Positions 50,958-59,858 of a DNA stretch of 64,000 bases are shown here, piece after piece. Under the pieces are notes generated by a model, which saw only the letters and a list, made by a program, of their open reading frames with translations, did no database searches and was not told the origin of the DNA. Position 1 is the first letter of the stretch. Every line of letters starts with the position of its first letter. Source of the stretch: CAVUWL01 sp963787415 (GTDB taxonomy: Bacteria > Actinomycetota > Thermoleophilia > Solirubrobacterales > 70-9). The stretch spans positions 434,001 through 498,000 of the forward strand of contig CAWBCO010000002.1 in NCBI GenBank assembly GCA_963787415.1. Direction: 5' to 3'. The translations under genes were made by a program, and so were the position numbers.

Positions 50958-51839
50958 TCACGGAGGCGAGGCTGTGAGGTTGCGAAGCTCATGCCAGGCG
51001 TTTGGATCGTGTGTCGGCACCAAAATGACTTTCGGCTCGTCCTTGGTGAAGGCCTTGATCTCAGAGATCGAACGCACCGAGGCGCTGTCGTCGGCGCTGA
51101 TCATGGGCAGGATCTCCTCGTGGATGTTGCGCATCGTGTACGCAGCGTCCCCGATCAAAAGAACCGCATGTTCTTGGGCCAGTTGGAGGAGGACCGATAA
51201 GTGGCCGACCGTGTGGCCCGGAGTGGAAAGGAGTCGAATCGTTCCATCTCCCAGTAGGTCGATCGTTTTGGCGAAGGTCTTGTTGGGCTCGCCAGCCGAA
51301 TCGAAGTCAATAAATCGCATCCGCGACGCGGGAGGCAGGTGGTGGCGAACGTACCCACTGCGGGCAGCGAGCCGACTGCGAGTCGCTGACCACTCATCTC
51401 GCGAGCAGATAAATTCAGCGCTCGGAAGCAGTCTCATGCCACTCGTATGGTCGACGTGAAGGTGAGTCATAATCACCCGCTCGACGCCCACAGGTTCAAT
51501 GCCCAGCGTCCGTAGCTGCTCGTCAAATGGCTTCCCTGCTGGCCGCAGACGCCTGAACAAGACGCTCATCGGGAGGCCGAAATCCCGCCGCAGATTCACA
51601 CCTGCATCGGGGTGCAGGCCAGTGTCAATCAGGATCGTGCCAGCCGATGGATGGCGCACCACAAAGGCCAGACATGGCGTGTTCAACACCTTGCCTCCGG
51701 GCCGCAAGCCGGCTATGAGGCGGTTGAGGCGGTTGCCACCGGCGCGATAGACATAGCCATAGGGAATCGGGCCTTCCGCTGTGAGGATCACATCGAGCTC
51801 CACACCGAGGCTGTTGGGATTCGGATTCAAAGCGAACAA
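50958..51839 (-). CDS. Metallo-beta-lactamase-fold hydrolase, N-acyl-homoserine-lactonase-like
   Basis: The protein has the metal-binding HxHxDH motif in VIMTHLHVDHTSGMRLLP, a later His in LLSTPGHTVGHLSVLL and the Asp in LLIGDAAYTM, with a terminal THDPNAWHEL. The arrangement fits AttM/AiiA-type lactonases and related quorum-quenching enzymes, although other substrates are possible. The TTG at 51839 is the longest start in this frame (293 residues); a GTG about 12 codons later is an alternative. It diverges from a TetR gene across 100 nt containing palindromes, so that TetR probably controls it. Confidence 0.85.
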   Translation of the reverse strand: MFALNPNPNSLGVELDVILTAEGPIPYGYVYRAGGNRLNRLIAGLRPGGKVLNTPCLAFVVRHPSAGTILIDTGLHPDAGVNLRRDFGLPMSVLFRRLRPAGKPFDEQLRTLGIEPVGVERVIMTHLHVDHTSGMRLLPSAEFICSRDEWSATRSRLAARSGYVRHHLPPASRMRFIDFDSAGEPNKTFAKTIDLLGDGTIRLLSTPGHTVGHLSVLLQLAQEHAVLLIGDAAYTMRNIHEEILPMISADDSASVRSISEIKAFTKDEPKVILVPTHDPNAWHELRNLTASPP

Positions 51840-51901
51840 TCATTCCGCGAGCCACCACAGAAGGTTTTTGCTGGGAGGTTGTGGTGACGCCATCGATCTT
51901 T

Positions 51902-51935
51902 GATGATAGGCACCATCTGAATTGATACTATCATC
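51902..51935. promoter_or_regulatory. Candidate TetR operator between lactonase and tetR
   Basis: GATGATAG at 51902-51909 is mirrored by CTATCATC at 51928-51935. Nested in the right half is a perfect 11-bp palindrome TGATA-C-TATCA at 51923-51933. It lies between the divergent lactonase and TetR genes, 4 nt before the chosen TetR start, as is usual for autoregulated TetR operators. Confidence 0.55.
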
Positions 51936-51939
51936 TGAA

Positions 51940-52596
51940 ATGACAGCGAGTTCGAGAAGAGAAACCCGGGCTGAGCGCCAGGCTCGAACCCGCGCTGAGT
52001 TGATTTCCACCGCGGCCACGGTGTTCGCCCGCCGCGGCTATAACGGTGCCTCGGTCGAGGAGATCGCCGAAGAGGCCGGCTACTCTCACGGTGCCGTTTA
52101 CTCCAACTTCAATGGCAAAGCCGATCTCTTCCTTACCGTCTTTGAGGACTACATGGCCGAGCGGGCTCGGGAGTTGGCCGCAACCCAATTCGACCTAAAG
52201 GAAGACGCTCCACTAGAGATCCGCGCGCGCGCGCTTGCCGACCAATGGATGGAGCGCTTCGCCAAAGACCGCGAGTCCTTCGTCCTGCATATGGAGTTCA
52301 TCGCTCATGCGGGCCGCGACCCCCAGCTGGCCGAACGATTCGGCGCACGCTCAGCCGCGCTGCGCGAGGCCGTCGCCGACTACATCTCCCGATACCAAGA
52401 GGAGATCGGCGGCGAGCTACCGCTCCCCGCCGCGGATCTCGCCCTCATCCTGCGGGCGCTCGGCATCGGCCTCGCCGTCGAAGCCCTCGGCAGACCCGAT
52501 GACGTGCGTCCCGACCTCTACGGCGACTTCGTAGAGCTGCTCGTCACGTTGTTAGGAAGCAGAAATGCCGACAAGGACCGCACGTCAACGAGTTGA
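51940..52596 (+). CDS. TetR/AcrR-family transcriptional regulator
   Basis: The 218-residue protein begins with a basic arm (SRRETRAERQARTRAELI) and the TetR helix-turn-helix TAATVFARRGYNGASVEEIAEEAGYSHGAVYSNFNGKADLF. A helical ligand domain follows. The ATG at 51940 was preferred to a TTG at 51922, which lies within the operator. It probably represses itself and the divergent lactonase gene, and its stop abuts the methyltransferase start. Confidence 0.92.
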   Translation: MTASSRRETRAERQARTRAELISTAATVFARRGYNGASVEEIAEEAGYSHGAVYSNFNGKADLFLTVFEDYMAERARELAATQFDLKEDAPLEIRARALADQWMERFAKDRESFVLHMEFIAHAGRDPQLAERFGARSAALREAVADYISRYQEEIGGELPLPAADLALILRALGIGLAVEALGRPDDVRPDLYGDFVELLVTLLGSRNADKDRTSTS

Positions 52597-53375
52597 TGGC
52601 ACCAAAAGCGATGAGCGACCCTGCCTATGACCGCATTGGCCTCAACTACAGCGAGGTCCGCCGTGCCGATCCGCGGATCCAGACCGCGGTCTGGACTGCG
52701 CTCGGCGACGCCGAGACAGTCATCAATGTCGGTGCCGGCGCTGGGTCCTATGAGCCAACCGATCGCAAAGTGACCGCGATTGAGCCCTCCACAACGATGA
52801 TCCGCCAGCGGTCCGCTGGAGCAGCCCCGGTCCTTCAGTGTGGCGCGGAAGCACTTCCTTTTGACGCCGACAGCTTCGATGCTGCGATGGCGGTACTCAC
52901 CATTCATCACTGGGCGAATCTTGACGCTGGCGTGGCGCAGCTACAACGAGTCGCGACGCGCCGAATCGTCCTGCTGACGATCGACTCGAGGGTCCTCACC
53001 AATCTCTGGCTCGCCTCTGATTACTTTCCATCGATCCTGGAGCTCGACGCTGCTCGTATGCCGCCTATTGAGCATCTTGAGGGTCTTTTGCCGGACCCTG
53101 AGACGATCGTGGTTCCAGTTCCCCGAGATTGCCAAGACCGATTCGGGCTTGCACTTTGGGGGCGGCCGGAGTTGATTTTAAACCCGGACGTGCGCCGCGG
53201 GAGTTCGGTCTGGCATGGGATACCTCCGGCGAAACTAGAGGCAGGGCTGCGCCGCCTGAGGGAGGATCTTGAAGACGGGACGTGGGAGCGCCACTACGGA
53301 CCATTGCGGGAGAGGCAGGAGCTGGACGTTGGTTTGCGATTGGTCGCTTCAGAGTTGATCCCCCAGCAGAGCTGA
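52596..53375 (+). CDS. SAM-dependent methyltransferase
   Basis: The 259-residue protein is a class I methyltransferase with motif I VINVGAGAGSYEP, motif II-like VTAIEPSTTMIRQR, AEALPFDADSFDAAMAVLTIHHWANLDAGVAQLQRV (motif IV/post-I) and RIVLLTIDSRV. Substrate unknown; it resembles small-molecule methyltransferases of the UbiE type. The ATG at 52596 shares a base with the TetR stop (TGATG); an ATG at 52611 is also possible. It is co-transcribed with the TetR gene. The next 248 nt have no gene. Confidence 0.87.
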   Translation: MAPKAMSDPAYDRIGLNYSEVRRADPRIQTAVWTALGDAETVINVGAGAGSYEPTDRKVTAIEPSTTMIRQRSAGAAPVLQCGAEALPFDADSFDAAMAVLTIHHWANLDAGVAQLQRVATRRIVLLTIDSRVLTNLWLASDYFPSILELDAARMPPIEHLEGLLPDPETIVVPVPRDCQDRFGLALWGRPELILNPDVRRGSSVWHGIPPAKLEAGLRRLREDLEDGTWERHYGPLRERQELDVGLRLVASELIPQQS

Positions 53376-53623
53376 TTTGAGGCCGAGCTGAGAGCAAGGG
53401 CATGCCCGGTGCCGTTGGCCGGAATTGCCGTCCGTGAGACCAGAAGAGGCGCGAGATGGCAGTCTCCTGTTCCGTCAACAAACTATTCTTTTGGACTTCA
53501 AGGCAAAGACGTCAAGCCAAATTTCGCTAACGACTTGCAGCTCAGAAAGCCCTCGCTCTGCTTACCGGGTCAGGAGACAGAGACCCACTTCTGGCCCAGA
53601 CATCCCTCTGAGCTTGACCGATT

Positions 53624-54316
53624 TCACGCAGAGTGTTGGGATGGATCAGAGTCACCATGAAAAGCGTCTCGGCTGACGCCCTGATTTGATTCTGCGCTGG
53701 AGCTTGAGTGTTGCAAACCAACCGCGATCAAATCCATCGTCCTCTCGAAGAGGTGGGGGTCAATACTGGTTGGATCGGCTAGCTGCTCGACTGCCAGGCC
53801 GTTGGAGAGAGCTAGCAACACAACCGCCAGTTGCTCGGCAGAGAGCGAGGGTTCCACGTCAAGCGCCGCTAGTTGTTGCCGAACCTCAGAGGCGACTAGC
53901 CGGCGCAGTTTCTTGCGTTGATGCGCCAGCTCCTCAGATGGAGCGGGATCCCTTGCCGAGCGAGTAACGAACTCCAGAAATAGAAGATGCCAATCGGACT
54001 CTTGACTGACCAAATCGCCGCTGACGCGGCCAGCGGCGAGCGCGGCCCCCCGCAGCGTCTGGGTGGAATCTACAGCGCGGTGCACCTGCTCAATGCGCTC
54101 CCCCACCCGCTCTCGAAGCAGCGCGTAGAAAACCTCTTCCTTGCTGACGAAATTTGAATACACGGCGCCCTTTGAGAATCCAGCTCGGGCTGCGATTTCG
54201 TCTAGCGTTGCCTCGGCATAGCCGCGTTGAGCAAAAACCCCAAATGCTGCATCGAGTAGCCGACGACGCACCTCCGCGCGCTTGGGGCGGCGTTGCCGCT
54301 CGGGGCCCACAGCCAT
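53624..54316 (-). CDS. TetR/AcrR-family transcriptional regulator
   Basis: The 230-residue protein has the helix-turn-helix RRRLLDAAFGVFAQRGYAEATLDEIAARAGFSKGAVYSNFVSKEEVF and a helical effector domain. The DNA-reading stretch GAVYSNF is the same as in the TetR at 51940. It is the last gene of a CMD-SDR-TetR operon (5 nt from the SDR stop), so it most likely regulates that operon through the palindrome at 55723. Confidence 0.92.
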   Translation of the reverse strand: MAVGPERQRRPKRAEVRRRLLDAAFGVFAQRGYAEATLDEIAARAGFSKGAVYSNFVSKEEVFYALLRERVGERIEQVHRAVDSTQTLRGAALAAGRVSGDLVSQESDWHLLFLEFVTRSARDPAPSEELAHQRKKLRRLVASEVRQQLAALDVEPSLSAEQLAVVLLALSNGLAVEQLADPTSIDPHLFERTMDLIAVGLQHSSSSAESNQGVSRDAFHGDSDPSQHSA

Positions 54317-54321
54317 CTCGA

Positions 54322-55137
54322 TCAGATCACCGCGGTCAAACCACCGTCGACGACCAGCTCTTGGCCAGTTATGTAGCTAGAGCGATCGGAGAGCAAAAAG
54401 GCGACTGCATCGGCAATCTCCCATGCGGTGCCTTGCCGTCCCATTGGGACTTGGAGGCTGTCGCGCTCGGGCTTCAATCGAGAGCCCAACCGACCCAGCG
54501 GTGTATCGATCAGTCCGGGCTTGACGACATTCACACGCACTCCAATGGGCGCCCCCTCCCTTGCTGCGTATAGCGATAGGCCTGACAATCCTGCCTTTGA
54601 GGCGACATAGGCGGGGACATCGCATGTTGATGGGGCAATCGCGGCGGTCGAGGAAACCAGTACGACTGATCCGCCCTGGACCATTGCGGGAAGAGTGAAC
54701 TTGCTGCCGAGAAAGTGGGCTCGAAGATTAACCGCCATGACCGCGTCCCAAGCCTCCGCAGAAGTACCATCGAGGCCGAGACCGCCAGCAGTTCCGACAT
54801 TCATTACGAGCCCGTCGATGCCGTCGAGCGCGCTAACAGCTTCTTCCACCATCCTTCCCATCTGGCTTTCCTCAGCGGCATCTCCAATCAGCGACACTAC
54901 CGCACCCCCTGACGCCCTGACACCCTCAGCGGTGCGTTCTGCGGCCACCGGGTCGCGATCGGCGACGGCCACATGTGCCCCGAGACGCGCGGCACGAAGA
55001 CAGATGGCGTAACCGATACCGGCGGGAGGTTTCCGCTCGAGATAGTTCTGCTGCCCTCCGCCGACAACGAGCACCCGCCGACCCTCAAGCCCCAAAGAAA
55101 CGGTGTTCAACTGCGGATCGACGGGCGCCGCGTTCAC
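54322..55137 (-). CDS. Short-chain dehydrogenase/reductase
   Basis: The 271-residue SDR has a modified cofactor loop VLVVGGGQQNYLERKPPAGIGYAICLRAA, in which the TGxxxGxG motif is interrupted by an insertion. It also has LVMNVGTAGG (NNAG position), the catalytic Ser in VVLVSSTAA, Tyr and Lys in VPAYVASKAGLSGL, and the end SYITGQELVVDGGLTAV. It probably oxidises an alcohol with NAD(P). Its start overlaps the CMD stop by four bases. Confidence 0.9.
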   Translation of the reverse strand: MNAAPVDPQLNTVSLGLEGRRVLVVGGGQQNYLERKPPAGIGYAICLRAARLGAHVAVADRDPVAAERTAEGVRASGGAVVSLIGDAAEESQMGRMVEEAVSALDGIDGLVMNVGTAGGLGLDGTSAEAWDAVMAVNLRAHFLGSKFTLPAMVQGGSVVLVSSTAAIAPSTCDVPAYVASKAGLSGLSLYAAREGAPIGVRVNVVKPGLIDTPLGRLGSRLKPERDSLQVPMGRQGTAWEIADAVAFLLSDRSSYITGQELVVDGGLTAVI

Positions 55138-55694
55138 GTCTGAAGGTCCCTATTCGACTTCGCGGCCTCGACGACCGCCATTGAGGCGGGCGGGTCCGGC
55201 TGCAGACCGGTCGCGTTGATCAAGAGGGCAAGGCCGTGGTAGTAGGCAATAACAAGCAGCAGCTCGATCACCTCGCGGGCCGACAGTGCCTCTTCAAGCT
55301 GGGGGATGAGGTCAGCACCCCCGTTGCTGATCACCTCGCCAACGAAACGCACGACGAGGGCCTGCTTCCCGTCAAACTCCTTACCACTGTCTCTTCGGGC
55401 CCGTAGCGCAGCGACCTGATCCCCGCGCGCTCCAACCCCGACAGCGATCGCCTCATGTTGCACCCGCTCGTACTCGCACTCAGTCATCACGGAGACACGG
55501 AGGATTGCCAGCTCACGCAACACAGGGTCGAGCTGGAGGCTGCCGAGCAATGCCCCGCCCAGAGCTAGCCATGGACGAAAAGCTGTGTCGGCGTGGGCCA
55601 CCATCCGAAAGACACCGAGAGAAGGCAAAGCGTCAAGGGCCTCGCGAACCTGCGGGGAAGCGCACTCGGCTACGACAAAGCTGGGGCGAGGCAT
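55134..55694 (-). CDS. Carboxymuconolactone decarboxylase-family protein
   Basis: The 186-residue protein has the CMD/AhpD-like core: PVLRELAILRVSVMTECEYERVQHEAIAVGVGARGDQVAALR (the E-C-x-Y-E-x-x-x-H motif) and FVGEVISNGGADLIPQLEEALSAREVIELLLVIAYYHGLALLINAT. This branch usually has no CxxC and the reaction is undefined; a hydrolase or decarboxylase of aromatic breakdown products is plausible. It is the first gene of the CMD-SDR-TetR operon. Confidence 0.88.
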   Translation of the reverse strand: MPRPSFVVAECASPQVREALDALPSLGVFRMVAHADTAFRPWLALGGALLGSLQLDPVLRELAILRVSVMTECEYERVQHEAIAVGVGARGDQVAALRARRDSGKEFDGKQALVVRFVGEVISNGGADLIPQLEEALSAREVIELLLVIAYYHGLALLINATGLQPDPPASMAVVEAAKSNRDLQT

Positions 55695-55722
55695 TGGGCT
55701 CCTTTGATACCGACGGGTACTC

Positions 55723-55738
55723 GATACTAGCGAGTATC
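55723..55738. promoter_or_regulatory. Candidate operator of the CMD-SDR-TetR operon
   Basis: GATACT-AGCG-AGTATC is a perfect 6-bp inverted repeat 28 nt upstream of the CMD start codon. A second, overlapping repeat ACTCG...CGAGT surrounds its centre. The half-site GATACT also occurs in the operator region of the other TetR at 51924-51929. A TetR encoded at the end of this operon is the obvious candidate binder. Confidence 0.55.
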
Positions 55739-56256
55739 ATTTCTGAGGCGCGAACCGGCCACGGTCCCAGCTCAAGCACGGGTAGGCCGGCCCGCCAGGT
55801 CAGGTGATCGATCGATGAATTCGCTCGTGGTTTACCCACGGCGAAATACAAGAGTCCATCGTCATCGACCAAGCGAGCCCAATACCTCCCACCCGGCCGC
55901 GCTTCCATGGCGACCCGCCCCGACCTTGGCCGCGGCTCGCGATTAGACGCAGGCTAGGAAGGTTTAGCTGGGGGCGGACGGTTCGCTGCATCCTCCGCAT
56001 CGCACGGCCTAGCCATCCACGCCCGAACCGACGTGCACAGTAATGGTGCCGTTCGCTTCATGCCTTGCGAAACCCTGCCTACCCAGGACAATGCGACTTA
56101 TCAGCACCCCCAACCCGGAGCATAGGGTCGTTCGCCTGGTCGGCGATGCGATTCGACTTGAAAGGCCGGATCGCCGCAGTTGCTGACATCACGGCAAGTC
56201 GGTGGCTAAAAACGGCAAGCTAAGTAGATTCGGAGAAGCTGGCGCGCTTTCTGAAA
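55739..56256. other. 518-nt region without a recognised gene
   Basis: A minus-strand frame at 55633-55908 (EARPGGRYWARLVDDDGLLY) looks protein-like for about 40 residues but overlaps the operator and CMD start and has no family match. No repeat or RNA gene was found in the rest. Confidence 0.4.
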
Positions 56257-56421
56257 TCATCGTTGCCGGCGCTTAAAAGTTGATGGCCGGCCCAATCCGT
56301 CCCCGATGCGGAATCCGAAGCCGCGCACGGTAGCTATATAGCGTGGATCATCACCGAGCTTGCGGCGCAAGTTTGAGATGTGAACGTCGGTCACGTGATC
56401 GTCACCGATCCATGACGGGGG
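56257..56421 (-). pseudogene. C-terminal remnant of an OmpR-type response regulator
   Basis: The minus strand encodes SWIGDDHVTDVHISNLRRKL and then GDDPRYIATVRGFGFRIGDG before a stop at 56257. This is the end of an OmpR/PhoB winged-helix domain, including the recognition helix (DVHISNLRRKL) and wing (IATVRGFGFRI). No receiver domain or first half of the winged helix exists upstream; the reading frame merges into unrelated sequence. It is a truncated relic. Confidence 0.75.
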
Positions 56422-56423
56422 CC

Positions 56424-56507
56424 TCAGCCGAGCTCGCCCAGCTCGGCGCGAAGCTTTCGCAGGGCGCGGTAGAGGCGGCCCTCGACGGTGGCTTCCGCGG
56501 CCCTCAT
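56424..56507 (-). pseudogene. C-terminal remnant of an ECF-like sigma factor
   Basis: The minus strand encodes MRAAEATVEGRLYRALRKLR followed by AELGELG and a stop. This matches the last helix of sigma region 4 (T-V-x-x-R-L-x-R-A-L-x-x-L-R). Only about 27 residues remain. It lies directly upstream of the response-regulator relic on the same strand. Confidence 0.5.
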
Positions 56508-56921
56508 TCCGAAACGGGGGTAGATGGCCGGGGGTCTCTCCGGCGACTGGCGTAAGGCGCTTCTATGAGAGTTGATCGACCAGGAGAGCACAAGCTTCTA
56601 TTTCTGAGGGGCGCGCGAGGCGCCGTCCGGGTGGTCGGGATGGGCGAGGTTGTTCCTCGCAGTGGTCGAGCGTGAGCTAGTAAAGCTCGAATCATCAGAC
56701 TCGAGTTCTGTAACGGTGATCGTCCTTCTGCTTGGTGCCAGCCAGCGAGTGGTTGAGCGCACCGTTGACCAATGCAGCAGCAGTTTCGCGCCACCGGCGT
56801 CAGTGAGAACTGGGTCGATCGCGATCCGATTTCCCGTAGCCTTTTCCGATGCAATCAAGGCGTTCGTCAATCATACTCAAGCGGGCGACCGACAAAAAAC
56901 ATCAAGAAAGCAACGACAGCC

Positions 56922-57353
56922 ATGAAGAAACAGACAAGCGCCTCGAAGGAAGGAAGAGAGGGAGATTCTCCTTCTCAACTGATCGATGGGAGAATCAAGG
57001 AGTTGACTGATTGGCGGGGCGAGACGCTTGCTCGGATTCGAATTCTCGTCATGCAGGCCGACCCCGAAGTGGTCGAGGAATGGAAGTGGAGAGGGGTTCC
57101 GGTGTGGTCGCACTCCGGAATCATTTGCACCGGTGAGACCTACAAGAAAGTCGTGAAGATGACCTTCGCTAAGGGTGCCTCGTTGGAGGACCCCTCTGGC
57201 CTCTTCAACTCCAGCCTCGATGGCAACACCAGGCGTGCGATCGATTTCCATGAGGGTGACAAGATCGAAAAAAAGGCGTTAAAGACGCTCATACGCGCCG
57301 CCGTGGCACTGAACACGTCCTCAGCCGGCCAGCGACCGGGAAGCAAGGCGTAG
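56922..57353 (+). CDS. DUF1801-domain protein
   Basis: The 143-residue protein matches DUF1801/YdhG-like proteins: IDGRIKELTDWRGETLARIRILVMQADPEVVEEWKWRGVPVWSHSGIICTGETYKKVVKMTFAKGASLEDPSGLFNSSLDGNTRRAIDFHEGDKIEKKALKTLIRAAV. The W-x-W-x-x-P-x-W pattern and late DI/KK helix are typical. Function is unknown; a role in iron or stress metabolism is proposed for relatives. The ATG at 56922 begins a basic, polar N-terminus (MKKQTSASKEGREG). No gene is seen in 56508-56921 or 57354-57612. Confidence 0.8.
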   Translation: MKKQTSASKEGREGDSPSQLIDGRIKELTDWRGETLARIRILVMQADPEVVEEWKWRGVPVWSHSGIICTGETYKKVVKMTFAKGASLEDPSGLFNSSLDGNTRRAIDFHEGDKIEKKALKTLIRAAVALNTSSAGQRPGSKA

Positions 57354-57612
57354 ACGACCGAGGGGGCTTTGACGCGGATAGGGTGAGCGAAAGGCGCAGC
57401 GATCGTCTACGTGAAGCTCCAGCCCAGACCGAACCCGGGAATCCTGGCCTAAGGATGCCGACTCCCGGAAATTGCCATCAGCATGGCGAGCCGTGAACAG
57501 TGTCGCCCTGAGCGCATTAATGTGGCCGCTCTTTGCGTTCATTGACCAAGGTCCGGATCCCTTCTCAGCATCTCGCATTCCTCGCCATGCGCCTCAATGC
57601 TAGGTTGCCGCC

Positions 57613-58729
57613 GTGAAACGGCGGGCGGTGGTGGTCGGTGCCGGAATCGCTGGACTGGCAGCAGCCCACTCTCTTACCGAAATCGGCTACGAGGTTCGCC
57701 TGCTCGAGCGAGAGGCTGAGTTGCGAGCTGACGGCGCGGGATTGACCCTTTGGCTCAATGCGATCTGCGCGCTCGAAGCGATCGGCTTGGGTGACGTGGT
57801 GAGGGAGTCAACTCGGGAGATCAGCACTGCTGTGACGTTGACGCCGGCTGGAGCACTTCTCCCAGAGATGCCCCTTGATCGCATCGGTGAGCGCTTTGGG
57901 CCGCTGGTCAGTGCTCATCGCGCCGACCTTTTGCGTGCCCTTCAACAGCGGGTCGATAACGAGATCGACTTCGGCACTGCGGTTAGTGCGACTGCAGGAA
58001 CACTGCACGCCAGAGGCACCCCGCTGGAAGCGGAGCTGATCATCGGCGCAGATGGGATCGGCTCCGCGGTTCGAGAAGTGGTAGCGCCGGAAGTCTCCCC
58101 TCGGCCCGCAGGCTACGCAGCATGGCGTGGCGTTGCACAGACCGGACATGCAACACCCGATCGGGCCTCAGAGACATTGGGCCGTGGCAAGCGGTTCGGC
58201 ATCGTTCCCCTTCCGGGCGAACGAACTTATTGGTTCGCCGTTCTAATGCCCGGAGATCCCGACGACAAACTGGAGGCAGAATTCTCAAACTGGCACGCTC
58301 CAATCTTGGAGCTCCTTGAATCCACCCCGGTGCCGCAGCGCTCCTACTTGCCCATCTACGATCTTCCGCCCCTACCCCGTTGGCACCGCGGCCGAACCAT
58401 TTTGGTCGGTGACGCCGCTCATGCAAACAACACCCAATCTCGGACAAGGGGCTGCGCAGGCCTTCGAGGATGTGGCCGCGCTCACGTCCCTTCTGAGACA
58501 AATGCCCCCAAAAGATGCGTTTGGCGCGCTCGAACAGAGCCGCAAGCGTCGAGCCGAGCGCATCGTGAAACGGTCTCGAGTAGTTGGTCGTGTCGCCCAA
58601 ACCGCCAATCCAATGGCTGCCATTCTGCGTGACTTCGCCGCTAGACACACTCCAGAAGCCGTCGTGGCACGTCAGCTCTTCCGCGTTCTCAACTCGTCGA
58701 CTGTCGCAAAAAGTCAGCGTCGTCTGTAA
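57613..58729 (+). pseudogene. FAD-dependent monooxygenase with one frameshift
   Basis: The gene starts at GTG 57613 with the FAD-binding VVVGAGIAGLAAAHSLTEIGYEVRLLERE and continues to LPRWHRGRTILVGDAAHA, the family GD motif. At about 58424-58428 one extra A shifts the frame. The continuation, TTPNLGQGAAQAFEDVAALTSLLRQ to the natural end RFRVLNSSTVAKSQRRL-like tail, is in the next frame to 58729. Without the extra base it would be a normal aromatic-ring or antibiotic monooxygenase of about 370 residues. As read, it stops early at 58632. Either a recent mutation or a sequence error. Confidence 0.8.
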
Positions 58730-58803
58730 AGGCAACCAGGCCGACCTTGTGGCGTGGACCGAGTGGACCGAAAATCGCGCATGATTCAGGATAACTTCAT
58801 ATC

Positions 58804-59625
58804 GTGACAGTAGTCCTTCTCACAGGAGCCACTCGGGGGATCGGCAGGGCGGCGGCGATCGACATGGCCCGACAAGGCACAGAGATCGCACTGGTTGGTC
58901 GTGATCCGGCCCGAGTCAAGGCTGTCGCCGACGAAGCCAGGGAAGCTGCCGGCGGCGCCTCCATCAATGAGCATGTAGCGGATCTTTCTCTGATGGCCGA
59001 CGTTCGCGCGCTCGCGACCGAAGTCCGCAGGCACTATGAGCGAATTGATGTCCTGGCCAACAACGCAGGGGCACTGTTCGCCTCGCGTGGCGAGACCGCA
59101 GAGGGCATTGAGCGGACCCTCGCGCTGAATCACCTCGCCCCTTTCTTGCTCACCAATCTGCTCCGAGATCGCCTCGAGGGCGGACGGGTCATAACGACGG
59201 CATCCCACGCCCATGAAATGGGACTACTCAATCTCGAAGACATGCAGTCCGAAAAGTCTTATTCGGCGATGCGGGTCTACGGCACCTCCAAACTCTGCAA
59301 TATCTTGTTTACACTCGAGCTGGCAAGGCGGGCACCCGAGGTACACGCCACATGCTTTCATCCAGGTGTGGTGCGCACGGGGTTCGGTAAGGGAGAAAAT
59401 GGAATCTGGAAGGTTCTCACCACACTTGGCGGTCCGTTCTTTCGCTTGCCGCGACACGGCGCCCGCTCATTGGTGTGGCTAGCGCTGTCTGATGATGCTG
59501 CCGGCCTGACCGGCGAGTATCTGCAAGACGAGAAAGTCAAGACTCCCAGCGCGCAGGCACACGATGAGTTGCTCGCCGAGGGTCTGTGGGAACGAAGCGC
59601 CAAGCTTGTCGGATTGCCGCAGTGA
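58804..59625 (+). CDS. Short-chain dehydrogenase, retinol-dehydrogenase-like
   Basis: The 273-residue SDR (GTG start) has the cofactor motif LLTGATRGIGRAAA, the DLSLMADVRAL Asp, LANNAGALFASRG, the catalytic Ser in VITTASHAHEMG, and Y-x-x-x-K as YGTSKLCNILFTLELARR. It ends with FHPGVVRTGFG. The layout is that of WW-domain oxidoreductase/retinol-dehydrogenase-like SDRs. It lies 74 nt downstream of the monooxygenase gene, so both may act on the same compound. The next 233 nt (59626-59858) contain no gene. Confidence 0.92.
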   Translation: MTVVLLTGATRGIGRAAAIDMARQGTEIALVGRDPARVKAVADEAREAAGGASINEHVADLSLMADVRALATEVRRHYERIDVLANNAGALFASRGETAEGIERTLALNHLAPFLLTNLLRDRLEGGRVITTASHAHEMGLLNLEDMQSEKSYSAMRVYGTSKLCNILFTLELARRAPEVHATCFHPGVVRTGFGKGENGIWKVLTTLGGPFFRLPRHGARSLVWLALSDDAAGLTGEYLQDEKVKTPSAQAHDELLAEGLWERSAKLVGLPQ

Positions 59626-59858
59626 GCAACGAGCATATAAGCGAGGTGCACAACGGGTTTGATGTATGGGAGCGACCCGGGCACCCCCCACCTTCTGTGC
59701 CATCCGCGTGGGCCGCTCTGAAGGCAGCAAATAGTGTGGCACAAGGACAGTCGGGGGGCGGCACGCTGTCGCTGTGTCTATTGGCTCGCCGATTTGCAGG
59801 TAGCATTCGGATGGCTGGATTAGGCGCTGTTTCGGCCCGACTGGTCAAGCCGGCTCGC

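Noticed and set aside
53376..53623. Two overlapping plus-strand frames of 83 residues
   Set aside because: Both lack protein-like pattern and ribosome sites; the gap between the methyltransferase and TetR genes appears non-coding.
55633..55908. 91-residue minus-strand frame upstream of the CMD gene
   Set aside because: It overlaps the CMD start in another frame and the candidate operator; only about 40 residues look protein-like and no family was recognised.
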